Source: Lineus longissimus (lineage: Eukaryota > Nemertea > Pilidiophora > Heteronemertea > Lineidae). From it: 64,000 bases of DNA. Both the position numbers and the translations under genes were made by a program. The notes beneath the pieces are model-generated. The model ran no database searches, had not been told where the DNA came from, and was given only the letters and a program-made list of their open reading frames with translations. Each line of letters begins with the position of its first letter. Position 1 is the first letter of the stretch. The stretch spans positions 15,571,501-15,635,500 of the forward strand of contig NC_088310.1 in NCBI RefSeq assembly GCF_910592395.1. Reading direction: 5' to 3'. Of the stretch, positions 51,205 through 61,943 are shown piece by piece.

Positions 51205-52431
51205 TTAGATAGAGGGTTATGTCCTCTTGTTGCTCGCTTCCTTGCGTTGTGTTATACAAATCAGAGTGTACGGGTTAAGTGGGGAGATCACCTTTCTGAA
51301 CCGTTTATTGCATGAAATGGAGTGAAACAGGGTGGAGTATTATCGCCAACTTTATTTAACTTATATCTGGATACCTTGTTGATAGAGCTAAGACAATCTG
51401 GCTTTGGATGTCATGTGGGCAATATCTATGTTGGAGTTTTCACCTATGCAGATGATGTAATATTACTTGCACCAACCATGACTGCCTTGAAGTAAATGTT
51501 GAAAATTGCTAAGACATATTCCATCAGTCACTATATCACTTTTAATGCTGCAAAAACCAAGTTTATCGTGTTTAATGTTGGGCCAGATCAGGTCCCAGAA
51601 TTTGTAATATTTGATAACACGATGATTCAATCCAGTGCCTTTGAAATTCATTTGGGGATTCCTATCGGCCCCAGGTTAGGAGATCAACGATTTGATATTA
51701 CAATCAATGAATTGAATAAAAAAACGAATATGGTGATGGCTTTTTTCAAACACGCCAATACAGAAAATAGATACGAGCTGTTTAGAACATTTGGCATGTC
51801 ACTCCATTGAAGTCAACTATGGGATATTTCTATGAACACCTTCGAAAGAATCTCGATAACATGGCGGAAATGTGTTAGGCAAATAATGACCCTGCCCTAT
51901 AGAACACATAATGTTCTTATCCCACTCATAGTAAATGATACGGACATTCTAACTCAACTTGAAAAAAGGACTTTTTAAAGTCCTCTTTTCAAGGAATACG
52001 TCCAAATGAGTGTTACCCTACTTAAACTAGGCAGCAACAGTGGCTTGGGAAATAGTTTGAAGCACATCAGTCACAAATACGGCTTCGATAAAGAAGGTTC
52101 TATTGAGGTGTACAGAAATTCACTTGGTTTAATGAGTGATAAAAATTTTTCTACAGGCCACAGAAAGAGAAAGACAGGTTGCAGTGCAAATAAGAGAGTT
52201 GATAAAATTAAGGAGACATGCAGTTGACATACTGACAAGCATTGAAAGGGAGGAAATAATCCAATATTTATGTGTAATGTAACACATGTTGGCACCTGTT
52301 GTAATATTATGTAATTGATATCGAAAGAGACTTGTAATCACTTGTAACCACTGCACCCAGCACTTCGCACACCATGGCACTGTAAAATATGTACCATTTT
52401 GATGTACGAAATAAACATATATATATATATA
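51205..52431 (+). pseudogene. 5'-truncated LINE with RT and 3' tail
   Basis: Non-LTR reverse transcriptase. VKQGGVLSPTLFNLYLDTLL, then the catalytic TYADDVILLAPT, FNAAKTKFIVFN and, after the stop at 51808, ISITWRKCVRQIMTLPYRTH and KLGSNSGLGNSLKHISHKYG, the C-terminal part typical of such elements. Stops at 51317 and 51493 and further damage show it is dead. The 3' end has AATAAA and a TATATA tail (52411-52431), into which the Harbinger element inserted. The missing 5' part is the usual result of incomplete target-primed reverse transcription. Confidence 0.8.
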
Positions 52432-52759
52432 GGCTGATATTTTAGAAAGTTCCCTTATTTTGGTCTTAAGGGCACCTTTCATAAGGCAACCTTAGCGGAA
52501 GGCTTCCTTCACTAAGGAAACCTTATCCATTGTCATTTTTAGAAGCGACCTTATGTCTTTCCTTCATGACGGAACTCCTTTTGTGAAAGGCCTTCTTGAG
52601 GTGCCCTTTGCTGAGGAAGACCTTACAAAAGGCCTCCCTTAAACTGATTTAACAAGTGGAGCACAATGGCTCATGATGTAATGAGTAGAGCAATTGAAAT
52701 GAAAATACCCTCATCTGCTGTGCTTTGCACTTGCACAAGGCCCATATACTTTGAAGGCT

Positions 52760-53875
52760 ATGGAGGCAAAGGTAGCAAAATCTGGTGACGGAACTAGGAA
52801 GAGGAGAGTATTTTCTGAACTAGAGAAGCATTTGCTGCTGCAGCTTATTGAAAAGGAAAGGGAGGTAATTGAACTGAGGCAGAATACATCAAAGATACTG
52901 AAACAAAAGAATGATGCCTGGGATCGTATTGTGACGAGTTTTAATTCGCAGAAAGGTATTGAAGCTACAGATGGGAAAACTCTGAAAAAGGTTTGGGACA
53001 ATCTCAAAACTAAGGCGAAGAAAGATGTGAGCAAAGAAAAAAAAGATCGTCGGTTAACAGGCAGTGGTGAAGCGGATCCAGAGGCAACGGCTGATGATGT
53101 GTCCCACCTTGTGTCTTCAATGTGCAGTGATGTTCTGAAACCACTTGATAACGACATTGATGACGATACAGGATATCATAAAGAAGGTACTTTGATTTCA
53201 CTTTTTATTAACACACTTCATTACAAAGTCCACTATTTGGTCGGAGAAAACTACATACAACCACACTACATTATTACGGAGTCCACTATTTTGGTCGGAA
53301 ATACCTCGGCAGATAACTAATGATGATTTAACTTTGTAGACAAAAGTATACTCTATTCAATATAATACAGCGCCTCTCGCCTGGCCCCAAGGTGCCTTAT
53401 CTCTAATGGTATTCAGTTATTGAGCCACTACTCAGACTACCTGGAACCAGGTCAGAGATGCAATACTATGCTGAATAGTAATAACATCCCTTACAATTTC
53501 AGATGCCAAAATGAGTTTCTTGCCATCATTAGATCCTGCATCTGCATTCGGAGACGTTCAGCTGAGTTTTCCCAACCCACCTGTACATGTACAGCCACAT
53601 CAACCAGAGCCGTGCACATCATCAGCTACAAAGCCGAAGAACCTAAAGCCAGCTACATTGGAGGTCGTCAAGGGCAAAGCGCAACGTAAACGAGCTAACG
53701 TTCCTGAAAAGGTCAAGCTTCAGAGAAGGATGCATCTGCTACGGCATCCCCGTTTGACAGAGCGCTTAAGATGCAGGAAATAGAGCATGAACTGCAGGTG
53801 AAACGCCTAAAGCAAAAGATGGCATTCGATGAGGAAGAACACTCAGAGCGCATTGAATTGATTAAAATGCAATAG
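52760..53875 (+). pseudogene. SANT/Myb-like Harbinger accessory gene, two exons, one frameshift
   Basis: Exon 1 is 52760-53186 (start MEAKVAKSGDGTRKRRVFSE; SANT helices in RRVFSELEKHLLLQLIEKE, NDAWDRIVTSFNSQKG, TLKKVWDNLKTKAKKD; acidic end). Donor GAAG/GTACTT, acceptor AATTTCAG, exon 2 from 53503, with matching phase (GAT). Exon 2 gives MSFLPSLDPASAFGDVQLSF and a Pro-rich part, then shifts frame near 53705-53720; in the other frame the expected C-terminal helix follows (ALKMQEIEHELQVKRLKQKM) to TAG at 53873. One indel, otherwise intact. Confidence 0.8.
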
Positions 53876-53970
53876 GAATTCATACAGCATTTGCATTACA
53901 GGATGGAACCAGCTTCTTATTCGTCTAATCAATCAGGATACTCTCTTTACAATATTTATTCACAGATGAA

Positions 53971-55101
53971 TTAGTAACGGAAATACTGTTCAACTATAGT
54001 CTGTCTCATGGCATTGCCAAGCACATCATTGTCGTTCATATAAAGCGCATTGTCATGTTCATCTTCTTCGGGTTCATCTTCTTCATCTGAAATTTCTGGT
54101 TCCCCAAGGTCTCTAGCTATATTATGGAGCACAGCTGTAGCAACGATAACTTTCATAGCCGTTTCCAATTTGCACCGGATTCCAAATTTCAAGCAGGGAA
54201 AGCGCTTCTTCCAAACCCCAAACAAGCGTTCGATAACTGAACGAGTTCTCTAATGTGCGGTATTGTAGCGGTTTTCAGCTGGGTTATTCGGGTTGCGAAA
54301 TGGTGTCGTCAGGAAGGGTCGGCATGGGTATCCCTTGTCACCAAGCAACAGCCCGGGTATTACATTGTTTTCAAACCGATTGCAAATCAGACTGTTGTCA
54401 AAAATCCTAGCATCGTGAGTTGAACCAGGCCATCTTGCCACAATGTTTAAGAAGCGGAGGTCTGCATCGCTTATGCCCTTGACGTTCAACGACATGAATG
54501 CTTTTCTGCATCGATATAGCTCCTTATTTTCCACGGGTGGGGCTTGAATTTGAATGTGCACACTATCCACACATCCAACAACATGCGGAAAACAAGCAGT
54601 ATCCATGAATTTCTGCTGCATAGTAGTTGCTGCGTGACCAGATGGAAACCGTATGATTTGGGCATGTTTCCTGGCAATTGCTGAGGAAACTTTGGCAACG
54701 ATTTTCGATAATGAAGCCTGTGAAATATCCACAAGGTCCCCTGCTACAATTTGGAAACTACCACATGCATAAAAACGCAATGCTGCTTTGAGTTGAATAC
54801 TTGGTGGGATCGGGTTTCCACGATTATCAGGTGGCTCTGGTATGCCGTCTTGCAGGATATCCAAAATGTTGGCAAAGCCTTCTCTGGTAAATCTGTAACG
54901 TTTTTTTAATTCTCTATCATTCCTACGTCTATCTGGATCAACGTAAATGACGTGACGAATCCTTGGACCTTGCAAATCACCAATATTGTTTATATCCTGC
55001 AGCCTCCCTAAGTTTGCTACACGGTTTAGGTAATCGCCCATGTTGCTCCTTCGGAAATCACCGACAAAATAACCGAAACAGCTCTCTGAGGATGCTCTCA
55101 A
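53971..55101 (-). pseudogene. Harbinger DDE transposase, one in-frame stop
   Basis: 377-codon minus-strand frame interrupted only by TAG at 54250-54252. N-terminal region: ELKKRYRFTREGFANILDIL, the helix-turn-helix part IQLKAALRFYACGSFQIVAG; catalytic first Asp in HVVGCVDSVHIQI, second Asp in WPGSTHDARIFDN, Glu in RTRSVIERLFGVWKKRFPCL; acidic tail. The stop replaces the residue between AH and RTRS, where relatives have Gln, so a single C-to-T change is the simple explanation. Size and motifs match active relatives. The other start, MGDYLNRVANLG, lies 20 residues inside. Confidence 0.9.
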
Positions 55102-55768
55102 GGAAGCCCCAGACCATCCTTAGGATTTAAGGGCTTCCTAACCAAAAATAAAGGTGTCCTCAACTTTAAGGAGCATTCTAAATATGGGCCGACCTTAGGC
55201 TTAGGTGGCGATAGAAAGGAAGCCTTTTCTTCGAAATGAAGGTTGTTTCTAAAATACTGTAAGGCAGCCTTAACTAGACAACAATAGGCATAAAGGAAGC
55301 CTTTGAAGTAAAGGAACATTCTAAAATATCAGCCATAATCATGCCGATTCACTGCACATACTGTGGGAATTCTCCACTTCAAAATAATTCGCGAACAGAG
55401 CGTGCACTTCTAATATCATTTTCACAGAATTGTGGCCAATTTTTCAAGAACTAATTTCTGAAAGTAGTCCCTAAAGACCTTATTACTACCCACTGAAAGG
55501 AACTAGTGATAATATCGCCTACTTGACTTCTTTTTAGCAGAAAATTAGTTGCCATGTTGCAAAATCAATCTTCCATCTTTAGACTGGTCACACTCACAGT
55601 GGGTATGCTGAAATATAGCCTTGTTCCTTGGCCAATTCCATGCGCAGAATACAACTGCGCAACTATACGTCATAGCCCGGGCTTTTGAATCGTCAAAAAT
55701 TCAGTTAAATGTGCCTGTAGCGCCAACTGGCGGTGAAAACTAAACTAAATTCATTACAAGTAAAAATG

Positions 55769-55978
55769 CCCATTTCCTTACAAGAAATGGCCATTTTGTT
55801 AGTTCATACTTACCTATGGAACACTTTTGCAAGTTACTCCATTTGGGCTCAAACACAAGAGTATCCCTTTAATTTTCTAAAGGGAGAACTGAGTTAATAG
55901 CTCGGCCGCCAGGCGGCGCCCTGATTGATCCCGCGAGATCGCGCCGATCTCATGCCGCCATATTTAGTCTTTACTCTT
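55769..55978 (+). repeat. Left inverted terminal repeat of DIRS element 3
   Basis: CTTACCTATGGAACACTTTTGC, CTCAAACACAAGAGTATCCC, GGCCGCCAGGCGGCGCCCTG and ATGCCGCCATATTTAGTC match 61944-62130 inverted. The outer 35 bases (CCCATTTCCTTACAAG...) are specific to this end. Confidence 0.85.
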
Positions 55979-56028
55979 GAGCGTTAATAAAGAGTATGTC
56001 CCGTTTGTGGGGACGGCGGGAGGGCCGT

Positions 56029-56114
56029 GTTCCATAGGTAAGTATGAACTAACAAAATGGCCATTTCTTGTAAGGAAATGGGCATTTTGTGTCATTCAAA
56101 CTTACCTATGGAAC
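56029..56114. repeat. Internal complementary region of DIRS element 3
   Basis: Begins GTTCCATAGGTAAGTATGAA and ends CATTCAAACTTACCTATGGAAC; the middle GGCCATTTCTTGTAAGGAAA then TGGGCATTTTGTGTC is the complement of the left terminus joined to the complement of the right terminus. Confidence 0.85.
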
Positions 56115-56553
56115 ACTTTTGCATCGAATCCCAGCAACCTATTGGAGGTGGGAAACGAGGACTTACCTAAGGCTGAGCTGTTGTTCCATCCAGGAGGCAC
56201 CACCGGCATATTAGCTAAGGAGGACCGCCAGGGGAAAGAAATGGGGAGAACCGGAGGACCGGTATTTTGATCTCGGTATTACAATCATATTATAGAGAGT
56301 AATAGACCCATTCTCCGGAAAGTGCTAGAATTGCGTAATAAAACCATCTTCTTTCCGGCAACAGAGCTTAGAGCAAGTAAGGCATGTTCAAGGGTGTAGA
56401 ATGAGTTATTGCTAAACAACAATAAGAAATTGCGTCCTTTCTAGTCTACTAGGGGTTGCCTGGATTGTTGAAGATAGGGCATATCAAAAATGGCGCAAGA
56501 TGCGCGTTTGACTCTTCAATCGGGCTTCCCCCCCTTTTTTGATCTAGCCAGGA

Positions 56554-57660
56554 TCAAACCACATGCCCCGCAGACACAATCGGGCCGATTGTGTGCATGC
56601 CATCTACGAGGGAAGAAACGTCTCGTAGGTAGAAACGAGAGAATGTGGAGTGATTACTCCAACATGCAGCGGAAACGACTTCTTGAAGAGCAACTCCTCG
56701 GTAGTTAGCCCAGGAGGTGGCTAGTGCTCTAACTTCGTGCGCTGAGATGTTAGCTAGCGCACGAAGATCAGAGGAAGTCTTCAAGGTGTTGTAGGAAAGA
56801 CGAATAGTCTCCACAATCCACCTTGAAATAATGGCGGCCGCTATCTCTCGTTTATTTCCCTCCTTATAGGACAAAAACAGACGCTCTCTCCCCTGGCGGA
56901 TACCGGGAGGTTTTGTCCTATTTATGTAGAACTTTAGGGCCCTGACGGGACATAAAGTTCTGTCAGGAAGATCATAAGAGATCGTTCCTGACAGAGAGGG
57001 AATAGTAACCGGGGGCCGAGAGGCGGCCGGTCCCTGGTTCTTCGCCAGAAATCCTGGTATGAAAGCCAGGATAACCTCCCCTCCCTCTCTAAAAGCCAGC
57101 TTCTTAAAAGAAAGTGCATGGAGCTCTGATCTCCGTTGGGCGGTAGCCAAGGCTACTAGAAAGACCGTTTTGAGTGTCAGATATTTCATGGATGAAATAG
57201 ACATGGGTTCAAAAGGATGCCTCATGAGCACCTTAAGGACAACAGAAAGGTCCCATTTAGGGGTGTTGTGAACCGGTCTAGGACGCTCTAATAACATTCC
57301 TCTGAAAAGAGGGGTTATTTGGTCCTCCCAACGAAGATCCCAGGTGCTTAAAACACGGAGGGTAGAAGCGATGGCGGACTTGTACCCTTTTATAGCCGTG
57401 ACAGATAGTTGTCTTTCCATGAATAATTCAATAAAGAAATCAACTTATCTGTATATAGAGGGAGAGATCGGATTAACTCCGTTCTCCCTGCACCAGGAAG
57501 TGAAGGTAGACCACTTTCCTTGATACACATCAAGGGTAGACCCCCTTTGAGGTGCGGACAAGCGCTTGACAGCGATGTCCGAAAAGCCTCTCTGGTGGAG
57601 ATGCAACTGGATAAGTTCCAGGCGTGAAACTTGAAAAATCCAGGGTTCTGGTGGTAGCAT
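56554..57660 (-). pseudogene. Tyrosine recombinase of DIRS element 3, one in-frame stop
   Basis: Core-binding domain SAPQRGSTLDVYQGKWSTF and TSWCRENGVNPISPS, then TAA at 57445-57447, then eight codons and MERQLSVTAIKGYKSAIAST in the same frame. Catalytic domain: TVFLVALATAQRRSELHAL (Arg), ISAHEVRALATSW (H-x-x-R), ACWSNHSTFSRFYLRDVSSL (W, Tyr). All catalytic residues are present, and apart from the single stop the frame is intact. The frame extends upstream over the RT region, so the true start is uncertain. Confidence 0.85.
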
Positions 57661-59093
57661 CTCACCAGGGGGTGCCACAGGAGGTGCTTCCAAGTAGGAA
57701 GACTCCTGGGGTGGTCTATCAGGAGCTCCAGCAAGGCTGGGAACCAGGCCTGATTTGGCCAGCAAGGTGCGATGAGAGTTATTCTCACCGGGTGGCTGGT
57801 CAAGATCTTGTTCACGACTGGTTGGATGAGAGGGAGGGGTGGAAACGCATATGCGTTCAGCCCGTCCCAAGAGGCTGTAAGGCTGTCGACTTCCAGGGCC
57901 TCTTCGTCCGGAAGTGGAGAGTAATAGATGGGAAGGCGATTGTTCAGCCTGGTGGCGAACAGATCTACCTTCGGAGATTGCCAAAGGCGACAAAGGTCGT
58001 CTACAACCTCCTGATGGAGTGTCCACTCTGTCTGAACTAGTTTGTTCTGACGGGACAGGGCGTCGGCAAGGATGTTGCGTTTGCCCGGTATGTGTCCGGC
58101 ACATATCGATACTCCAAGGTCGGCACAAAGATGGTAAAGCTCCCAAGTTAGCTGGCAAAGAATGCCGGACTTTGTGCCTCCCTGTCTCCTGACATATGCT
58201 ACTACTGTAGAATTGTCGGAGAACAGGGTTACTCTCCGATTCTTCAGGTGAAGGGAAAGAGCCCTCACGGCAAGAAGGACAGCCTTCATTTCCAATATAT
58301 TTATTGAAAGAATGGTCTCCTCCCTTGTCCATAGACCCCTTATGGACATGTCCCCGTTGTTCAGATGTGCTCCCCACCCTAGTAGAGAAGCATCTGTGAA
58401 CAGGGACACTTCTGGGGGCGGTGGAGCAAGATCTACACCGCTTTGGAGACGAGTCTCCAACTCCCAGAAGTTCCAGACGTTCTTTAGTAGGTATTGAGGT
58501 ATCAATACCAACTTGTCTAATGGGTCCCTGTGGGGTTTCCATAGAGACATTAGAAACATCTGGATGGGACGCATATATAGACGGCCAAGGGGGATTTGGT
58601 CTGCTGCCGAATTCAGAAGTCCCAAAAGGCTCAAGCATCGCCTTGCGGGAGCTTGAGTCCTTCCTCTGAATTCTGCGACGAGATGAAGAATTTTCTTTAT
58701 CCTGTCTAGGGGGGGCAGCATTTTCCCTATGGCCGTAAGGAACCGAACTCCAACGTAAACGAAATCTTGGGATGGTATGAATTCTGACTTTGTTTCGTTG
58801 ATAATCCAACCTGCGGAAACTACTTTTTGCTTTAGAACCTGAAGTTGTTGCAGTAGTAGTTCCCGTGATTTGCAACGGAGTAGCCAATCGTCTAGGTAGT
58901 GATAGAGCTTGAACCCCATCACGTGAAAGGGAGCGACGAAGGCTGTGACTATCATCGTAAAAATTAGGGGTGCCGATGCCAGACTGAACGGCAGGGCCCT
59001 GAATTGATACGTCTTTCCTTCGTAATGGAATCGAAGGAAGCGTTGATAGTCTGGATGGATCGGTACATGTAAGTACGCATCCGTTAAATCCAT
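57390..59093 (-). CDS. Reverse transcriptase-RNase H of DIRS element 3
   Basis: 567-codon frame. RT from motif A (MDLTDAYLHVPIHPDYQRFL), LPFSLASAPLIFTMIV, motif C YHYLDDWLL with both Asp. RNase H: SLFTDASLLGWGAHL, INILEMKAVLLAVRA, TLFSDNSTVVAYVRRQGG, HIPGKRNILADALSR. Then the conserved DIRS tail KVDLFATRLNNRLPIYYSPL, ASWDGLNAYAFPPLPLI, LIAPCWPNQAWFPALLEL. The RT fingers upstream (VPKK.G.WR.VIDL in relatives) are missing: the sequence jumps from TLLEKQV to MDLTDAY, a deletion of roughly 200 bp, so the enzyme is probably inactive. Confidence 0.85.
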   Translation of the reverse strand: MDLTDAYLHVPIHPDYQRFLRFHYEGKTYQFRALPFSLASAPLIFTMIVTAFVAPFHVMGFKLYHYLDDWLLRCKSRELLLQQLQVLKQKVVSAGWIINETKSEFIPSQDFVYVGVRFLTAIGKMLPPLDRIKKILHLVAEFRGRTQAPARRCLSLLGLLNSAADQIPLGRLYMRPIQMFLMSLWKPHRDPLDKLVLIPQYLLKNVWNFWELETRLQSGVDLAPPPPEVSLFTDASLLGWGAHLNNGDMSIRGLWTREETILSINILEMKAVLLAVRALSLHLKNRRVTLFSDNSTVVAYVRRQGGTKSGILCQLTWELYHLCADLGVSICAGHIPGKRNILADALSRQNKLVQTEWTLHQEVVDDLCRLWQSPKVDLFATRLNNRLPIYYSPLPDEEALEVDSLTASWDGLNAYAFPPLPLIQPVVNKILTSHPVRITLIAPCWPNQAWFPALLELLIDHPRSLPTWKHLLWHPLVRCYHQNPGFFKFHAWNLSSCISTREAFRTSLSSACPHLKGGLPLMCIKESGLPSLPGAGRTELIRSLPLYTDKLISLLNYSWKDNYLSRL

Positions 59094-59419
59094 CGATAAC
59101 TTGCTTCTCCAGTAATGTCACGACCTCTGCTTGGAGGGCAGAGGCCTTGACTGGGTCCTTCGGTGGCTGAACTGGGGTTGGATATATGGTAGTCAGGGGG
59201 GGAACGGTTGAAATCTAGTTTCACTCCGTACCTCAACATGTTTGGGACTGGGGACCCCTTTGGGCACCAATCGTCCCAAATGTCTGCAAATTTTTGCAGA
59301 CGGCCCCCGACTACCGGAGTCGGCTCCTTTTTGCGTCCGGAAGGAGAAAGGAGGGGGGAGTCACCTCTTCCGGCCAGCACCCCTTGGGCGAAAGGAGTGC
59401 TTAGTCGGACCGGATCCAC
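59084..59419 (-). pseudogene. pol N-terminus of DIRS element 3, frameshifted
   Basis: Overlaps the end of gag by 59 bases. Reads VVGGRLQKFADIWDDWCPKG, NMLRYGVKLDFNRSPP, then loses frame at the G7/C7 run 59196-59202; in the next frame PPKDPVKASALQAEVV leads to the deletion junction. Pol was probably expressed from this overlap. Confidence 0.75.
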
Positions 59420-61649
59420 CCTGGTTAGAGGAAGTATTTTTCCTCTTTCCAGTCCGGCGACCCTCCGCTTCCCGTCGGAAGGATCCAGCAGGAGCAGGCT
59501 GACTAGGCGGGGTAGGCCTAGGCAGGACCTGCCTGGCGTACGGGATTGAACCCGATGCCTGCTGGGGCCTCTCTATCTTTCTAGCGTTAGGTAGAGAGGT
59601 CTTGGCCCTCTGTGTCGCAGTGGGGGCATATAATTTGTCCCAATCTTTCTCTGCTTGAGCCGCCTCTTGTACAGAATCTGCGAACAGGAAAGAACCGTCC
59701 ATAGGAGCGGTTCTTAAGGCCCCTTCCAGCTGGAGGGATCTGATGACATTGAGAGAGCCCAGTGCGGCGTCTCTACGGAGTAGGACGCTATTTGCTGCGA
59801 TCTTGGCGGACAGAGCAATAGCGTGCCTAATCGAATGTGACAAGGATGTCACAAGCGATTTCGTGTCATCAGATAGTGACTCATTATCTTTTAGGGATCT
59901 GGCTAGGGCCAGGTTAGTGTGCTCTGCGTAGGAGAGCACCGCAAACGTGTTTTTGGCCAGACCCTCTTGTGCTCTAAGGTCTCGGTAAGCCGAGGAGGAG
60001 GTCACCCTAGGCACGAGTTGGTCCAGCTGTACATCGTCCTTTAATATGGAAGTCGATGCTGCAGCTGGACAGCCGGCCGAGCTGACTCGATAATAGTCAG
60101 CGCGGTACTGCCTAACGGGAGGAAGTTGTGCCGTGAACAACTTCCCCGGTTTACACCAAGCTTCCGGTCCGACTGCCGGAAGGACAGGGATGGAAGCACG
60201 TTTGTGGGCGCCTTGTGAGTCTCTGATTGTACGCTCAAAAAGTTCAGAGACTGCTACCACCGACGGGGAGGGAGGAAGGAATTCAAGTGCCCGAGTGGAG
60301 CCTTGAGAAACCTGTGGATTGGGATCCACTTCCTGTCCCCAGAGTGAAAAGGTCGGTGTTGACAAGGCTGACAGTTCCGGCGGGGTAGGGCACAGATCCT
60401 GCGGGAGGTACGCTCTGATCAAGGATCTGAGTGTCCTCATATCCGACAAGATACTGGCCTCCTCTGGTGACAGCTCCTCCTGATTGGGGGAGCGGTAGCC
60501 TGGCTGAGAACTCTCGTTCTCAGAAAATTCCTCTAAAATAGAGGATTCGGATGGTGGGTATCCGATGGGACCAGGCGCACCAGAGGAACCGGAACCCTGC
60601 TCCAGATGGCTGAGTCTATCAGTAAGACCTGCTACCATCTGGATGAGCTGGGACAGTTGCTGTCCCGACTCGGGTTCCGGACCCGACGTGCGGCTTCTCT
60701 CAACGACGGGCGGTTGAGGCGAGGGTGAGCGCATAAGCGAACCCTGGAAGCAGTATGTACGGGCGAATGGGTCTTCCGGAAGCGGAAGATGCCCATATTC
60801 TGAACCAGAGTTCAGATGTCCTCTCTGCGTAGCTCGTTCCATGGGAACGACGCCTCTGCTACGAGGAGGGGGTGGCACTTCCGGTTGGTTCCACCCAAGA
60901 GGTTGGCCAACGTAGGAAGGTGCCTGCATTTCCGGTAGGACGAAGTCCGAAACCGGAAATGCCTGTAACACCTTCGCCGGTATGGAGCTACCGGATGCCC
61001 TTTTAGAAGGAGGTACGGAGGGCGGAAACGCTGTTACCGAAGATGCATGGCGTTTCGGAGGTGGCGTTATAAAGTCAGGCCCTACTCTACTGTGTCCGTG
61101 AGGACTGGGGTTATTTCGCAGTAAAGACTGAGAAAAACCCCCAGTAGAGTCTTCGGTTACTGAAAAACGGGAACCCGCGTCAGTAACCGGAACTGCAATC
61201 GGCGGACCGGAAGCAGGGTGCTCCCGCGGGTACAAAGGGCTTGTACTCGGGGGAGCGGACGACAGAGGAACCGGAAGGTTCCCTGAGGTCCGGGGTATAT
61301 TAAACCATTGGAGACTTATTGGATGTAAGTCTCCCTTGGGACCACAGACATTAATAATGTCAGATCCCGCATCCTTCGCAGCCGCGGCCGGAACCGGAAT
61401 TCGGCTGACGGAAGGGGTGGTGGCGGGAGGTTTGCTAGACCTCCGGGTTATATGCCCGGAAACGGAACCGGAAGAGGGTTTAGGCGTCTTCGCGGCCCGT
61501 TTCCCGCCACCAGACGCATTCCTTTGTGGTGAGACAAAGGATGCCGTCGGAGGGGTACGCCATATAAAAAATGGTACCAATGACAATAAAAACACTGGAA
61601 ACCCCAAGTAAGCCAGAAAGGACGCAATAATTAATGGAAAGGAAAACAT
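59361..61649 (-). CDS. gag of DIRS element 3, full length
   Basis: Intact 762-codon frame. The N-terminus is a strongly hydrophobic stretch (MFSFPLIIASFLAYLGFPVF, LLSLVPFFIW), then a long Pro/Ser-rich disordered region. The C-terminal third is the conserved DIRS gag domain: QYRADYYRVSSAG, DDVQLDQLVPRV, AYRDLRAQEGLAKNTFAVLS, AIALSAKIAANSVLLRRDAA, then a basic Gly/Arg-rich tail (RGAGRKR) probably for RNA binding. The start at 61649 is the first Met after stops. The only undamaged gene in this element. Confidence 0.85.
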   Translation of the reverse strand: MFSFPLIIASFLAYLGFPVFLLSLVPFFIWRTPPTASFVSPQRNASGGGKRAAKTPKPSSGSVSGHITRRSSKPPATTPSVSRIPVPAAAAKDAGSDIINVCGPKGDLHPISLQWFNIPRTSGNLPVPLSSAPPSTSPLYPREHPASGPPIAVPVTDAGSRFSVTEDSTGGFSQSLLRNNPSPHGHSRVGPDFITPPPKRHASSVTAFPPSVPPSKRASGSSIPAKVLQAFPVSDFVLPEMQAPSYVGQPLGWNQPEVPPPPRSRGVVPMERATQRGHLNSGSEYGHLPLPEDPFARTYCFQGSLMRSPSPQPPVVERSRTSGPEPESGQQLSQLIQMVAGLTDRLSHLEQGSGSSGAPGPIGYPPSESSILEEFSENESSQPGYRSPNQEELSPEEASILSDMRTLRSLIRAYLPQDLCPTPPELSALSTPTFSLWGQEVDPNPQVSQGSTRALEFLPPSPSVVAVSELFERTIRDSQGAHKRASIPVLPAVGPEAWCKPGKLFTAQLPPVRQYRADYYRVSSAGCPAAASTSILKDDVQLDQLVPRVTSSSAYRDLRAQEGLAKNTFAVLSYAEHTNLALARSLKDNESLSDDTKSLVTSLSHSIRHAIALSAKIAANSVLLRRDAALGSLNVIRSLQLEGALRTAPMDGSFLFADSVQEAAQAEKDWDKLYAPTATQRAKTSLPNARKIERPQQASGSIPYARQVLPRPTPPSQPAPAGSFRREAEGRRTGKRKNTSSNQGGSGPTKHSFRPRGAGRKR

Positions 61650-61943
61650 GCCTACTTGAATTAAACACTATTGCAATGGATCTGAGTCTTGTTCATTACA
61701 ATAGAGCGGAGAATAGCCTACTTAACTCTACCCTACCAAGATCAAAATAATGGAGCCGGGTCGACTAAGCTAGCTAAGAAAATGTCTATAATTAAATAGA
61801 CTGGACAATACTAATGCCAAGATTAGTTTGGCGGTCTACTCCGTAGGTGAATGAACCCAAAAATCGTCTAGACTTGGCTGGTTGAATTTGGTTTTAAATC
61901 GAATTCACGCCAGCTTTGAAAAAACGATGTGCTTCGTAGAAGC

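Larger units (their letters stand above)
52432..55334. mobile_element. Nearly complete Harbinger transposon
   Basis: Inverted ends GGCTGATATTTTAGAAAGTTCC (left) and GGCTGATATTTTAGAATGTTCC (right, other strand), with ATA repeated outside (52429-52431, 55335-55337). 2903 bp. Subterminal AAGGAAGCC/GGCTTCCTT words are repeated at both ends. Carries a two-exon SANT gene on plus and a transposase on minus. Confidence 0.9.
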
